A program made the position numbers and the translations under genes. A stretch of DNA of 5,911 nt from an uncultured Lutibacter sp. (GTDB taxonomy: Bacteria > Bacteroidota > Bacteroidia > Flavobacteriales > Flavobacteriaceae): positions 1 to 5,911 of the forward strand of contig CAJXUO010000105.1 in assembly GCA_913061425.1 (NCBI GenBank). Direction: 5' to 3'. Shown one piece after another: positions 1 to 5,767 of this stretch (position 1 is the stretch's first letter; every line of letters starts with the position of its first letter). A model generated the notes under the pieces. The model made no database searches. It worked only from the letters and a program-made list of their open reading frames with translations, and had not been told where the DNA came from.

Positions 1-1
1 G

Positions 2-862
2 GTATCTGAAATGGGATTCACTCTAAAAGGTGGAGCTAGTTACACAATAGATGATGAAAATAAATTATACGGTAATCTTGGTTACTACTCTCGTCAACCA
101 TACCAAGACAACATTTGGAGTTCATATAATAACTTAAGAAATGAATTTTCTGAAAACGAAAAGATTTTAGGTTTAGAACTTGGTTATGCTTTCACTGGTG
201 AGTTTGTAACAGCTAATATAGATTTATATAGAACCTCTTGGAAAGATAGAGTTACTAGTTCTTCTAGAGTTGTAGGTGGTGTTGTTCAAAACACATTAGG
301 ATTTGGAGTTGAACAATTACATCAAGGTATAGAATTGAGTCTAAAAGCAAATGCTACACCTCAATTAAAATTAAACGGATTTATTTCTGTTGGTGATTGG
401 GAATATAAAGGTAGTGCGGTAACACGTGTTCAAGATGAAGATCAAAATTTTATTTCTGAAGAATTAAATGATGTTGATGGTGGTAAAGTTGGAGATGCTG
501 CACAGTTTAGTGCTGGTCTTGGAGCTAAATACATTATTGCAGAAAATTTATCTGCAGATATGGATTTCAGATTCTATGACAACTTATATTCTAATGTTGG
601 TGCTGTAAAAGAAAACTTAAAGCTACCTTCTTATGGAGTTGCTGATATGGGGGTTTCTTTTAAATTACCTTTAGAGGAAGGTAAGTCTCTTAGCTTAAGA
701 GCAAATGTAAATAACCTTTTTAATAATATTTATATTGCTGAATTGCGTACTGCAAATGTAGCTGAGGCAGGTGATGAAACTTACAACGGTATAAATGTTA
801 GTAATAACGGATACTTTGGTAAAGGAAGAACTTGGAACTTTGGTGTTAGATATAAATTCTAA
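2..862 (+). CDS. TonB-dependent outer-membrane receptor, C-terminal part (5' end outside the window)
   Basis: This is the C-terminal beta-barrel of a TonB-dependent receptor, an outer-membrane protein that imports a siderophore, vitamin or glycan using TonB/ExbBD energy. The frame is open from base 2; the first Met codon (base 11) is internal, because barrel-like sequence runs straight through it. The 286 visible residues alternate aromatic/hydrophobic and polar positions, as in amphipathic strands (for example LGLELGYAF and GVADMGVSFKL). They include a NVNNLFNNIY segment typical of the last strands of these receptors and end in GRTWNFGVRYKF, with the terminal Phe used for outer-membrane assembly. 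The plug domain, TonB box and signal peptide would lie upstream, so the substrate cannot be told. No SusD-like partner follows within the window, which argues mildly for a siderophore/metal-type receptor rather than a SusCD glycan pair. It is followed by a strong terminator. Family is confident, substrate unknown. Confidence 0.9.
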   Translation, partial: VSEMGFTLKGGASYTIDDENKLYGNLGYYSRQPYQDNIWSSYNNLRNEFSENEKILGLELGYAFTGEFVTANIDLYRTSWKDRVTSSSRVVGGVVQNTLGFGVEQLHQGIELSLKANATPQLKLNGFISVGDWEYKGSAVTRVQDEDQNFISEELNDVDGGKVGDAAQFSAGLGAKYIIAENLSADMDFRFYDNLYSNVGAVKENLKLPSYGVADMGVSFKLPLEEGKSLSLRANVNNLFNNIYIAELRTANVAEAGDETYNGINVSNNGYFGKGRTWNFGVRYKF

Positions 863-884
863 TCACTTTAAAAGAATAAAAATT

Positions 885-914
885 AAAACCGCTCATTTTG
901 AGCGGTTTTTTTTT
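885..914 (+). terminator. Rho-independent terminator of the TonB receptor gene
   Basis: A perfect 11-bp stem (AAAACCGCTCA, 885-895, with TGAGCGGTTTT, 899-909) closes a 3-nt TTT loop. The GC core is CCGCTC/GAGCGG. The run of nine T (906-914) begins within the 3' arm and continues past it. It starts 22 bp after the receptor stop codon, the usual arrangement for an intrinsic terminator on the + strand. The A-rich 5' side means it could also work on the - strand, but nothing on that strand needs it here. Confidence 0.93.
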
Positions 915-926
915 GCTCAAAATTTG

Positions 927-934
927 TACATTTG
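927..934 (+). promoter_or_regulatory. Bacteroidota-type -7 promoter element (TACATTTG)
   Basis: TACATTTG matches the Bacteroidota -7 consensus TAnnTTTG exactly. It lies 12 bp after the terminator T-run and 26 bp before the ATG at 961, so transcription would start at about 938-942 with a leader of roughly 20 nt. No good -33 TTTG sits at the usual 19-21 bp spacing: that stretch is inside the terminator stem and T-tract, and the nearest TTTG (912-915) is only 11 bp away. It is inferred to drive the three-gene unit that follows. Confidence 0.5.
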
Positions 935-960
935 TTATCAATCAAAAAACGAACCAAGTC

Positions 961-1377
961 ATGATGAAAACGATCCATTCTTATTGGGCATATATTGCTT
1001 TAGCAATTCTTATAATTGCTTGTGTAAACGCAATTGTTGGCTATACTTCAAAAAAAGAGTTTAAAAATAAAGACTTACGAATTTCACTATTCACCCTTAT
1101 AGTGATGCATATACAACTACTTATTGGTCTTGGCTGGTACTTTATGTCGCCTTGGTACAAATCTATGAAAGAAGTCGGTATAGACGCTTCTAATCGTTTA
1201 ATGGCTGTCGAACATCCAATCTTTATGATTGTTGCAATTATATTGATAACTATGGGTTGGTCAAAACACAAGAAAAAGGCTACAGATACTGAAAAATTTA
1301 AAACTATAGCACTTTTTTATAGTCTTGCTTTACTATTAGTATTATCAAGAATTCCGTGGACTCAGTGGTTTAATTAA
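961..1377 (+). CDS. Small four-helix membrane protein, possibly cytochrome b-like (function unproven)
   Basis: A 138-residue integral inner-membrane protein. Four hydrophobic segments are visible at about residues 8-27, 38-62, 84-101 and 114-130, separated by short charged loops (KKEFKNKDLR; SKHKKKATDTEK). Histidines occur at the membrane edge or within helices: H6, H50 in helix 2 (VMHIQLLIG) and H85 at the start of helix 3 (RLMAVEHP). That pattern could ligate heme, and I recall flavobacterial relatives being labelled 'cytochrome b', but no canonical heme-binding signature is present and this is not proof. The start chosen is the ATG at 961 (a second ATG follows at 964). An upstream TTG at 898 would extend the frame, but it lies inside the terminator hairpin and ahead of the likely transcription start. 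There is no Shine-Dalgarno sequence, as is usual here. The stop TAA shares its last A with the ATG of the acyltransferase (TAATG), implying one transcript and coupled translation. Confidence 0.8.
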   Translation: MMKTIHSYWAYIALAILIIACVNAIVGYTSKKEFKNKDLRISLFTLIVMHIQLLIGLGWYFMSPWYKSMKEVGIDASNRLMAVEHPIFMIVAIILITMGWSKHKKKATDTEKFKTIALFYSLALLLVLSRIPWTQWFN

Positions 1378-2120
1378 TGGAAATTTTGAAAAAACTTATT
1401 GCAGTTCCTTTATCTATAATTTATTATCTGTTTTTTGGGCTATCCCTTTTAATTTTTCATCCAATACAATGGTTAGCATTAAAACTTGGAGGGTATAATC
1501 CGCATAGGAAAACAGTCGCATTATTAAATTTATGCCTTACAAGATGTATCCACATTTTAGGAGGTAAAATTACTATTAACAATACCTATAAAATACCTGA
1601 CAATGTACCTCTGATATTCGTGTCTAATCATCAAAGCATGAATGATATTCCTCCAATTATTTGGTTTTTGAGAAAGTATCATCCAAAGTTTATTTCAAAA
1701 AAAGAATTAGGCTCTGGAATACCAAGTGTATCCTATAATTTAAGACATGGCGGAAGTGTATTGATTGATAGAAAAAATGCAAAACAATCTTTGACTGCTA
1801 TAATTAATTTCGCAAAATATGTTGAAGAAAATAACTATTCTGCCGTAATTTTCCCTGAAGGAACTAGAAGTAGAAATGGTGCTCCAAAACGTTTTTCCGA
1901 AAATGGATTAAAAATGCTTGTAAAATATATGCCTTCGGCTTATTTAATTCCAATATCTATTAATAACTCTTGGAAATTTTTAAAATATGGTAAGTTTCCA
2001 TTAGGTGTAGGTGTTCATTTAAAATTTGATATTCACGAACCAATTGAAGTGAAATCAATGAGTTTTTCAGATTTATTTATAAAAACAGAGAAGACCATTA
2101 AAAATGGTGTAGCTTTGTAA
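1377..2120 (+). CDS. Lysophospholipid acyltransferase, PlsC-type (1-acyl-sn-glycerol-3-phosphate acyltransferase family)
   Basis: Transfers an acyl chain from acyl-ACP or acyl-CoA to a lysophospholipid acceptor, classically lysophosphatidic acid to phosphatidic acid, at the inner face of the cytoplasmic membrane. All family blocks are present in order: the catalytic H-x4-D motif NHQSMND (residues 84-90; H85, D90), the KKELGSGIP block (108-116), GGSVLIDR (125-132), the acceptor-binding FPEGTRS motif (159-165) and LIPISI (190-195). The first 36 residues are strongly hydrophobic and form the membrane anchor. The 247-residue length is normal for PlsC. The start overlaps the upstream stop by one base, and the desaturase follows 18 nt downstream, so a shared operon for membrane-lipid acyl composition is inferred. 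The exact acceptor cannot be read from sequence: flavobacteria usually carry several PlsC paralogues, some acting on ornithine or other aminolipids, so no gene symbol is given. Confidence 0.9.
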   Translation: MEILKKLIAVPLSIIYYLFFGLSLLIFHPIQWLALKLGGYNPHRKTVALLNLCLTRCIHILGGKITINNTYKIPDNVPLIFVSNHQSMNDIPPIIWFLRKYHPKFISKKELGSGIPSVSYNLRHGGSVLIDRKNAKQSLTAIINFAKYVEENNYSAVIFPEGTRSRNGAPKRFSENGLKMLVKYMPSAYLIPISINNSWKFLKYGKFPLGVGVHLKFDIHEPIEVKSMSFSDLFIKTEKTIKNGVAL

Positions 2121-2138
2121 ATATCAAAACAATTATTT

Positions 2139-3131
2139 ATGTCATTACATAACATCCGATTAGAAGTAATGCAAACACTCGAAAAGAATATCGAAACGTT
2201 TGTCGATACATTTCTAATAACTCCAGAAAAAATTTGGCAACCCACAGATTTTTTGCCAAACTCTCAGAGTGATAGTTTTATTGAAGAAGTAAAAGAAATT
2301 CAAGAACTTTCTAAAGAATTAGATGATGATTTTTGGGTAAGTTTAGTTGGAGATACTATAACCGAAGAAGCTTTGCCAACTTATGAAGCTTGGCTAATGG
2401 ATGTCGAAGGTATTTCACAGCATAGTGATAATGGTGGTGATAATGGTTGGGGAAAATGGATTAGAGCGTGGACAAGCGAAGAGAATAGACATGGTGACGT
2501 TTTAAACAAGTATCTATATCTTTCAGGAAGAGTTAATATGCGTGAAGTAGAAATAACCACTCAACATTTAATTACTGATGGTTTTGATATTGGTACCGCA
2601 AGAGATCCTTATAAAAACTTCGTTTATACGAGTTTCCAAGAATTAGCAACATACGTTTCTCATAATAATGTTGCGAAAATGGCTCGTAAAAAAGGGCATA
2701 AATTATTGGCTAAAATGTCGAAAATTATTGCTGGTGACGAAATGCGTCATCACCTTGCGTATACTGAGTTTGTTAAACAAATTTTCAAACATGATCCTAG
2801 TGAAATGATGTTGGCTTTTCATCATATGATGAAGCATAAAATTGTAATGCCTGCGTTAAACTTAAGACAGTCTGGAGGAAAAATAGGTGATACTTTTGAT
2901 CAATTTTCAATAGTTGCTCAGAGAGCAGGTGTATATACTGGTTTTGATTATGTAGATATACTTAGAAAATTAAATGCAGCTTGGGAAATAGATAAAATTA
3001 CTGGATTAACTGATGAAGCTCAAAAAGCGCGTGATTATTTATTAAAATTACCAGATAGAATGTATCGAATTACTGAACGTATGGTAATTCCTGACACTAA
3101 GTTTGATTTTAAATGGATGAATCCAGCATAA
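2139..3131 (+). CDS. Soluble acyl-ACP desaturase (plant stearoyl-ACP Delta9-desaturase family)
   Basis: A cytosolic di-iron enzyme that uses O2 and reduced ferredoxin to insert a cis double bond into a saturated acyl chain on acyl carrier protein. All six iron ligands of the castor-bean enzyme have counterparts: E76 (TEEALPTY), E115 and H118 (EENRHG), E168 (FQELATY), E201 and H204 (DEMRHH). The threonine three residues after E168 (T171) also matches. Other family landmarks are WQPTDFLP (33-40), LVGDTITEEALP (69-80), NKYLYLSGRV (123-132), VAQRAGVYT (259-267) and DKITGLTDEAQKARDY (285-300). There is no transit peptide and no membrane helix; the 330-residue length fits the mature plant protein. 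The start at 2139 is preferred over the ATG at 2169 because residues 7-20 already align with the plant N-terminal helix. The gene lies 18 nt after the acyltransferase and is probably co-transcribed with it. The reaction class is firm; chain length and double-bond position are inference. Confidence 0.95.
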   Translation: MSLHNIRLEVMQTLEKNIETFVDTFLITPEKIWQPTDFLPNSQSDSFIEEVKEIQELSKELDDDFWVSLVGDTITEEALPTYEAWLMDVEGISQHSDNGGDNGWGKWIRAWTSEENRHGDVLNKYLYLSGRVNMREVEITTQHLITDGFDIGTARDPYKNFVYTSFQELATYVSHNNVAKMARKKGHKLLAKMSKIIAGDEMRHHLAYTEFVKQIFKHDPSEMMLAFHHMMKHKIVMPALNLRQSGGKIGDTFDQFSIVAQRAGVYTGFDYVDILRKLNAAWEIDKITGLTDEAQKARDYLLKLPDRMYRITERMVIPDTKFDFKWMNPA

Positions 3132-3150
3132 ATCATTAAAAGATAAATTA

Positions 3151-3187
3151 ACAAAGACTCATTATTCTATAGAAAATGAGTCTTTGT
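3151..3187. terminator. 13-bp hairpin between convergent genes, likely bidirectional terminator
   Basis: ACAAAGACTCATT (3151-3163) pairs perfectly with AATGAGTCTTTGT (3175-3187) around an 11-nt loop. It starts 19 bp after the desaturase stop codon on the + strand. On the - strand it spans the last codons and stop of the omega-amidase, and the bases after it (towards 3132) are moderately T-rich on that strand. On the + strand no T-run follows, so it is a weak textbook terminator in that direction and may act mainly to stabilise the 3' end or to block read-through of both convergent units. Confidence 0.6.
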
Positions 3188-3941
3188 CATTTAAGAACCT
3201 GAATCTATTTCTGTTTTCACACAACTTACTCTTATTCAAAGCAACTTCTAAAACGGCTTCGTCCTCAATACTATTAGGTGTCATTTCTTCACCAAGCATA
3301 TCTACGGCTTGCGAATGACCAATATATTCCAAATTATTTCCATCTACTCCTACTCTATTAACTCCAATAGTATAACACATATTTTCTATTGCACGCGCTT
3401 TTAATAACGTATCCCAAGCAGAAATTCTAGGTTTTGGCCAATTGGCTACGAAAATCAAAATATCATATTCATCACTATTTCTAGACCAAACAGGAAAGCG
3501 TAAATCATAACATATCATTGGACAAATTTTCCACCCTTTGTAGTCTACAATCAATCTTTCGTTTCCAGATGAATATACTTTATCTTCTCCACCATACGTA
3601 AATAAGTGTCGCTTATCATATGTATGAATCTCTCCATTTGGGTGAGCGAAAACGAGGCGATTGTAATAAGTATCACGCTCTTTTATAATCAAACTACCAA
3701 CGACTGCTAGTTGCTTTTTTATCGCTGTTTCTTTCATCCAAGTAACAGAAATTCCTTCCATGGTTTCTGATGTGTTTTCTGGATTCATAGAAAACCCTGT
3801 TGAAAACATTTCAGGAAGAATGACTACATTAATATCAGAAGAAATACGCTCTATTTTCGTATCAAAATAATTGAGATTTCCTTGGGTATTTTCCCACAAC
3901 AAATTTGCTTGTATCAATGCTATATTAAGTATGTCTTCCAT
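3162..3941 (-). CDS. Nitrilase-superfamily amidase, omega-amidase / 2-oxoglutaramate amidase type (YafV/Nit2-like)
   Basis: Predicted cytosolic C-N hydrolase converting alpha-ketoglutaramate (or alpha-ketosuccinamate) to the 2-oxo acid plus ammonia. The nitrilase catalytic residues are all visible: E44 (LPEMFSTGF), K110 (YDKRHLF), a second Glu at E119 (GGEDKVYSSG) and the nucleophile C144 (MICYDLRFPVWSR). NWPKPR (167-172) and LLKARAIEN (179-187) are typical of the YafV/Nit2 branch. At 259 residues it has the usual length and no signal peptide. The start is the only in-frame Met before the first conserved strand (LNIALIQANL). The upstream XRE gene ends 18 nt before it, so the two are probably co-transcribed. 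An aminotransferase of the matching glutamine-dependent type lies one gene further upstream on the same strand, which supports the omega-amidase call over a generic carbon-nitrogen hydrolase. The stop codon lies inside the hairpin shared with the convergent desaturase unit. Confidence 0.88.
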   Translation of the reverse strand: MEDILNIALIQANLLWENTQGNLNYFDTKIERISSDINVVILPEMFSTGFSMNPENTSETMEGISVTWMKETAIKKQLAVVGSLIIKERDTYYNRLVFAHPNGEIHTYDKRHLFTYGGEDKVYSSGNERLIVDYKGWKICPMICYDLRFPVWSRNSDEYDILIFVANWPKPRISAWDTLLKARAIENMCYTIGVNRVGVDGNNLEYIGHSQAVDMLGEEMTPNSIEDEAVLEVALNKSKLCENRNRFRFLNDKDSFSIE

Positions 3942-3959
3942 ATTGAAATTTTATTGATG

Positions 3960-4376
3960 CTATTTACTTTTAAATAAATCAAATGTATTTATCGAATATA
4001 CACCAATAATTACCAACCAAGATAAAAATGCCATTCCGAAAACGACCCAATTTGACTCGTTATAACTTATAAAAAATGTAAAGATTAAAGAAAAAATGGC
4101 TAATGCTATAAATTTATAAAGCCCTTTAACATCTTCATTTCGTTTCTCTTCAATTCTCAACTGTTCCTTTTCTTCTTCTTTATTTAAACTACTCAAATTA
4201 ATTTCAAATACCGATGCTAATGATTTTAATGTTTCAAAATCTGCATTTTGTCCACTCTCAATTCTTTGAATAGTTCTTGTGCTTAAACCACTCATTTCCG
4301 CTAACTGTTCTTGCGACCAATGACGTTCTAATCTTAGTTTTTTAATGTCTGCTAATGTAATTGTACTTCTTTCCAT
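3960..4376 (-). CDS. XRE-family DNA-binding protein with two C-terminal membrane helices
   Basis: A 138-residue predicted membrane-anchored transcription factor. Residues 8-65 form an XRE/Cro-type five-helix fold: WSQEQLAEMSGLS (20-32) covers helix 2 and the turn, and TRTIQRIESGQ (33-43) is the recognition helix, followed by the typical ADFETLKSLASVFEI (45-59). A charged, probably helical linker (about 66-84, rich in E, K and R) leads to two hydrophobic segments at about 86-104 and 110-128 joined by a very short polar turn (YNESNW). This resembles the small '2TM' hairpin domain found in Bacteroidota. The N- and C-termini would both be cytoplasmic. No ligand-binding domain is visible, so the signal is unknown. 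The gene has its own -7 element upstream and is spaced 18 nt from the omega-amidase gene, so it may control that gene, itself and perhaps the aminotransferase; the targets are inferred from position only. Confidence 0.88.
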   Translation of the reverse strand: MERSTITLADIKKLRLERHWSQEQLAEMSGLSTRTIQRIESGQNADFETLKSLASVFEINLSSLNKEEEKEQLRIEEKRNEDVKGLYKFIALAIFSLIFTFFISYNESNWVVFGMAFLSWLVIIGVYSINTFDLFKSK

Positions 4377-4398
4377 TTGTATCTATTTTATGATGGCA

Positions 4399-4406
4399 CA
4401 AAGATA
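4399..4406 (-). promoter_or_regulatory. -7 promoter element (TATCTTTG) of the XRE regulator/omega-amidase unit
   Basis: Read on the - strand the bases are TATCTTTG, an exact match to the Bacteroidota consensus TAnnTTTG. The element ends 22 bp before the XRE start codon, predicting a leader of about 15-18 nt. No TTTG is visible at the expected -33 distance (around 4426-4430), so the promoter may depend on an activator. The CGACA repeats just upstream would be suitable sites. Confidence 0.55.
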
Positions 4407-4429
4407 TCTATAGCCTTTAATCTTTATAG

Positions 4430-4467
4430 CGACAGCTTGATTTCACTAACACGACACCAACACGACA
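4430..4467. repeat. Helically phased CGACA repeats upstream of the XRE gene (candidate operator)
   Basis: The nonamer AACACGACA occurs twice as a direct repeat at 4448-4456 and 4459-4467, an 11-bp period. A third copy of the CGACA core lies at 4430-4434, exactly 22 bp from the first of these. All three cores therefore face the same side of the helix at about one or two turns. On the - strand they read TGTCG and lie about 24 to 61 bp upstream of the -7 element. Binding by the adjacent XRE protein, or by another activator, is inference. Confidence 0.45.
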
Positions 4468-4514
4468 GTTAATTTAATTATTATTTAAATATTGATAATC
4501 AGTTAGTTATAAAC

Positions 4515-5657
4515 TTATATGTGATTCAATATTTCAGCGGCTCTTTTTAAAGTTTCATTATTTTTAGCAAAGCAAAATCGCAATACTTTATCATCTTGAC
4601 CATTCGAATTAAAAACCGACAGCGGAATTGATGCTATTTTATGCTCTTTAACCAATCTTTTTGCAAAAGCAACATCATTTTCATCTGTAATATCAGAATA
4701 ATTTAATCCTTGAAAATAAGTTCCTTGTGATGGGTTTATTTTAAATCTTGATTCTTTTATTAAGCCTAAAAACAAGTTTCTTTTCTCTTGGTAGAAATCC
4801 GACAACCCTAGATAATGGCTTGGTTGTTTTAAATAATCTGCAATTGCTTTTTGCATTGGATGACTGACACTAAAAACATTAAATTGATGCACTTTTCTAA
4901 ATTCTTCCATTAACTCTTTTGGAGCGCAGCAATACCCAATCTTCCATCCAGTTACATGAAATGTTTTACCAAACGAAGCGACAATAAAACTTCTCGATTT
5001 TAAATCAGAAAATAAACAGGCACTTTGATGTTTCTCGCCATCAAAAATAATGTGCTCATAGACCTCATCACTCAATACAATTATATTCGTGTTTTTGGTC
5101 AGTTCTTCTAATTGAATCATATCCTCTTTAGAAAAAATAGTTCCTGAAGGGTTATGTGGTGAATTGATAATAATCATTTTGGTTTTTGAAGAAATATGCT
5201 GTCGTACTTCTTCCCAATCAACTTTGTAGGATGGTGCATTTAATTGAATTGGCACAACTTTTCCGCCATTAACCTCTATTGTTGGCGCATAGCAATCGTA
5301 TGCTGGACAAAATAGAATGACCTCATCGTCTTGCCTTATAAAAGCTGAAATAATCGTATAAATCGCTTGTGTTGCTCCAGCAGTGACTGTAATTTCATTT
5401 TCTGGATGATAACTAGAATTGTAAAGTGTTGAGAATTTGTCAGAAATCGCTTGCCTTAATTCTAAAATTCCAGGCATTGGAGCATATTGATTTCTGCCAG
5501 AATTCATGGCGTTTTTTGCTAAATCCAACAATTGTTGGTCTGGTTCAAAATTTGGAAAACCTTGTGATAAATTAAGTGCATTTTGTTCATGAGCCAATGC
5601 GCTCATTACTGTAAAAATTGTTGTTCCAACATTAGGAAGTTTTGAACTGTGTTCCAT
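4515..5657 (-). CDS. Class I/II PLP aminotransferase, methionine/glutamine transaminase type (YbdL/KAT-like)
   Basis: A fold-type I pyridoxal-phosphate aminotransferase, 380 residues and full length. The PLP lysine is K231 in SFGKTFHVTGWKIGY (228-242). Further landmarks are SQGFPNFEPD (31-40), the cofactor-binding TAGATQAI (92-99), N169 in SPHNPSG (166-172), D197 and Y200 in SDEVYEH (196-202), and the substrate-carboxylate arginine R360 in LRFCFAK. The opening SKLPNVGTTIFTVMSALA is characteristic of the YbdL/kynurenine aminotransferase branch, which prefers methionine, glutamine and aromatic amino acids. The likely role is conversion of 2-oxo-4-methylthiobutyrate to methionine with glutamine as donor, or the reverse. 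The start at 5657 is supported because conserved sequence begins by residue 6. The upstream sdhB gene has its own terminator, so this gene is probably transcribed separately. No intrinsic terminator is evident after it, so read-through into the regulator/omega-amidase genes is possible. Substrate preference is inferred from family. Confidence 0.9.
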   Translation of the reverse strand: MEHSSKLPNVGTTIFTVMSALAHEQNALNLSQGFPNFEPDQQLLDLAKNAMNSGRNQYAPMPGILELRQAISDKFSTLYNSSYHPENEITVTAGATQAIYTIISAFIRQDDEVILFCPAYDCYAPTIEVNGGKVVPIQLNAPSYKVDWEEVRQHISSKTKMIIINSPHNPSGTIFSKEDMIQLEELTKNTNIIVLSDEVYEHIIFDGEKHQSACLFSDLKSRSFIVASFGKTFHVTGWKIGYCCAPKELMEEFRKVHQFNVFSVSHPMQKAIADYLKQPSHYLGLSDFYQEKRNLFLGLIKESRFKINPSQGTYFQGLNYSDITDENDVAFAKRLVKEHKIASIPLSVFNSNGQDDKVLRFCFAKNNETLKRAAEILNHI

Positions 5658-5703
5658 TGTGTATTCATTAATTTATCAATTACTAAAATACTGCTTTTTA
5701 AAC

Positions 5704-5733
5704 AAAAAAACCCAAATCAAATTAAGATTTGGG
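5704..5733 (-). terminator. Rho-independent terminator of the sdh genes
   Basis: CCCAAATC (5711-5718) pairs with GATTTGGG (5726-5733) around a 7-nt loop, an 8-bp stem. On the - strand the hairpin is followed at once by seven T (5710-5704), the standard intrinsic-terminator layout. It lies 34 bp after the sdhB stop codon and 46 bp before the aminotransferase start codon, so it separates the two genes into different transcripts. Confidence 0.9.
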
Positions 5734-5767
5734 ATTTATTAAACTACTTTTTAAAACGAACTTCCCT

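Noticed and set aside
898..960. N-terminal extension of the small membrane protein from a TTG codon at 898
   Set aside because: It would begin inside the terminator hairpin and upstream of the likely transcription start. The extension is low-complexity, and an ATG ATG pair at 961 gives a normal membrane-protein N-terminus.
795..1064. Open frame on the + strand overlapping the receptor end and the membrane-protein start
   Set aside because: It crosses the terminator and overlaps two well supported genes in another frame; the translation resembles no family.
1041..1271. Minus-strand open frame inside the membrane-protein gene
   Set aside because: Antisense shadow of a real gene with no start context or recognisable domain.
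2033..2245. Minus-strand open frame across the acyltransferase/desaturase junction
   Set aside because: It lies opposite two conserved coding regions and shows no protein-family features.
4468..4514. AT-rich stretch after the aminotransferase as a terminator or origin-like element
   Set aside because: Only weak AT self-complementarity is present, with no GC-containing stem followed by a T-run and no repeated DnaA-type boxes.
5606..5668. Possible 20-codon upstream reading frame starting 11 bases before the aminotransferase ATG, ending TAATG at an internal Met codon
   Set aside because: Such overlaps arise by chance in AT-rich DNA. Nothing in the short peptide suggests attenuation, and the main start is supported by homology.
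5658..5703. Promoter for the aminotransferase (TTTG at 5706-5703 and TATTTTAG on the - strand)
   Set aside because: The -7 candidate has one mismatch and the spacing to the TTTG is only 12 bp. A promoter is expected here after the sdh terminator, but no specific element can be supported.
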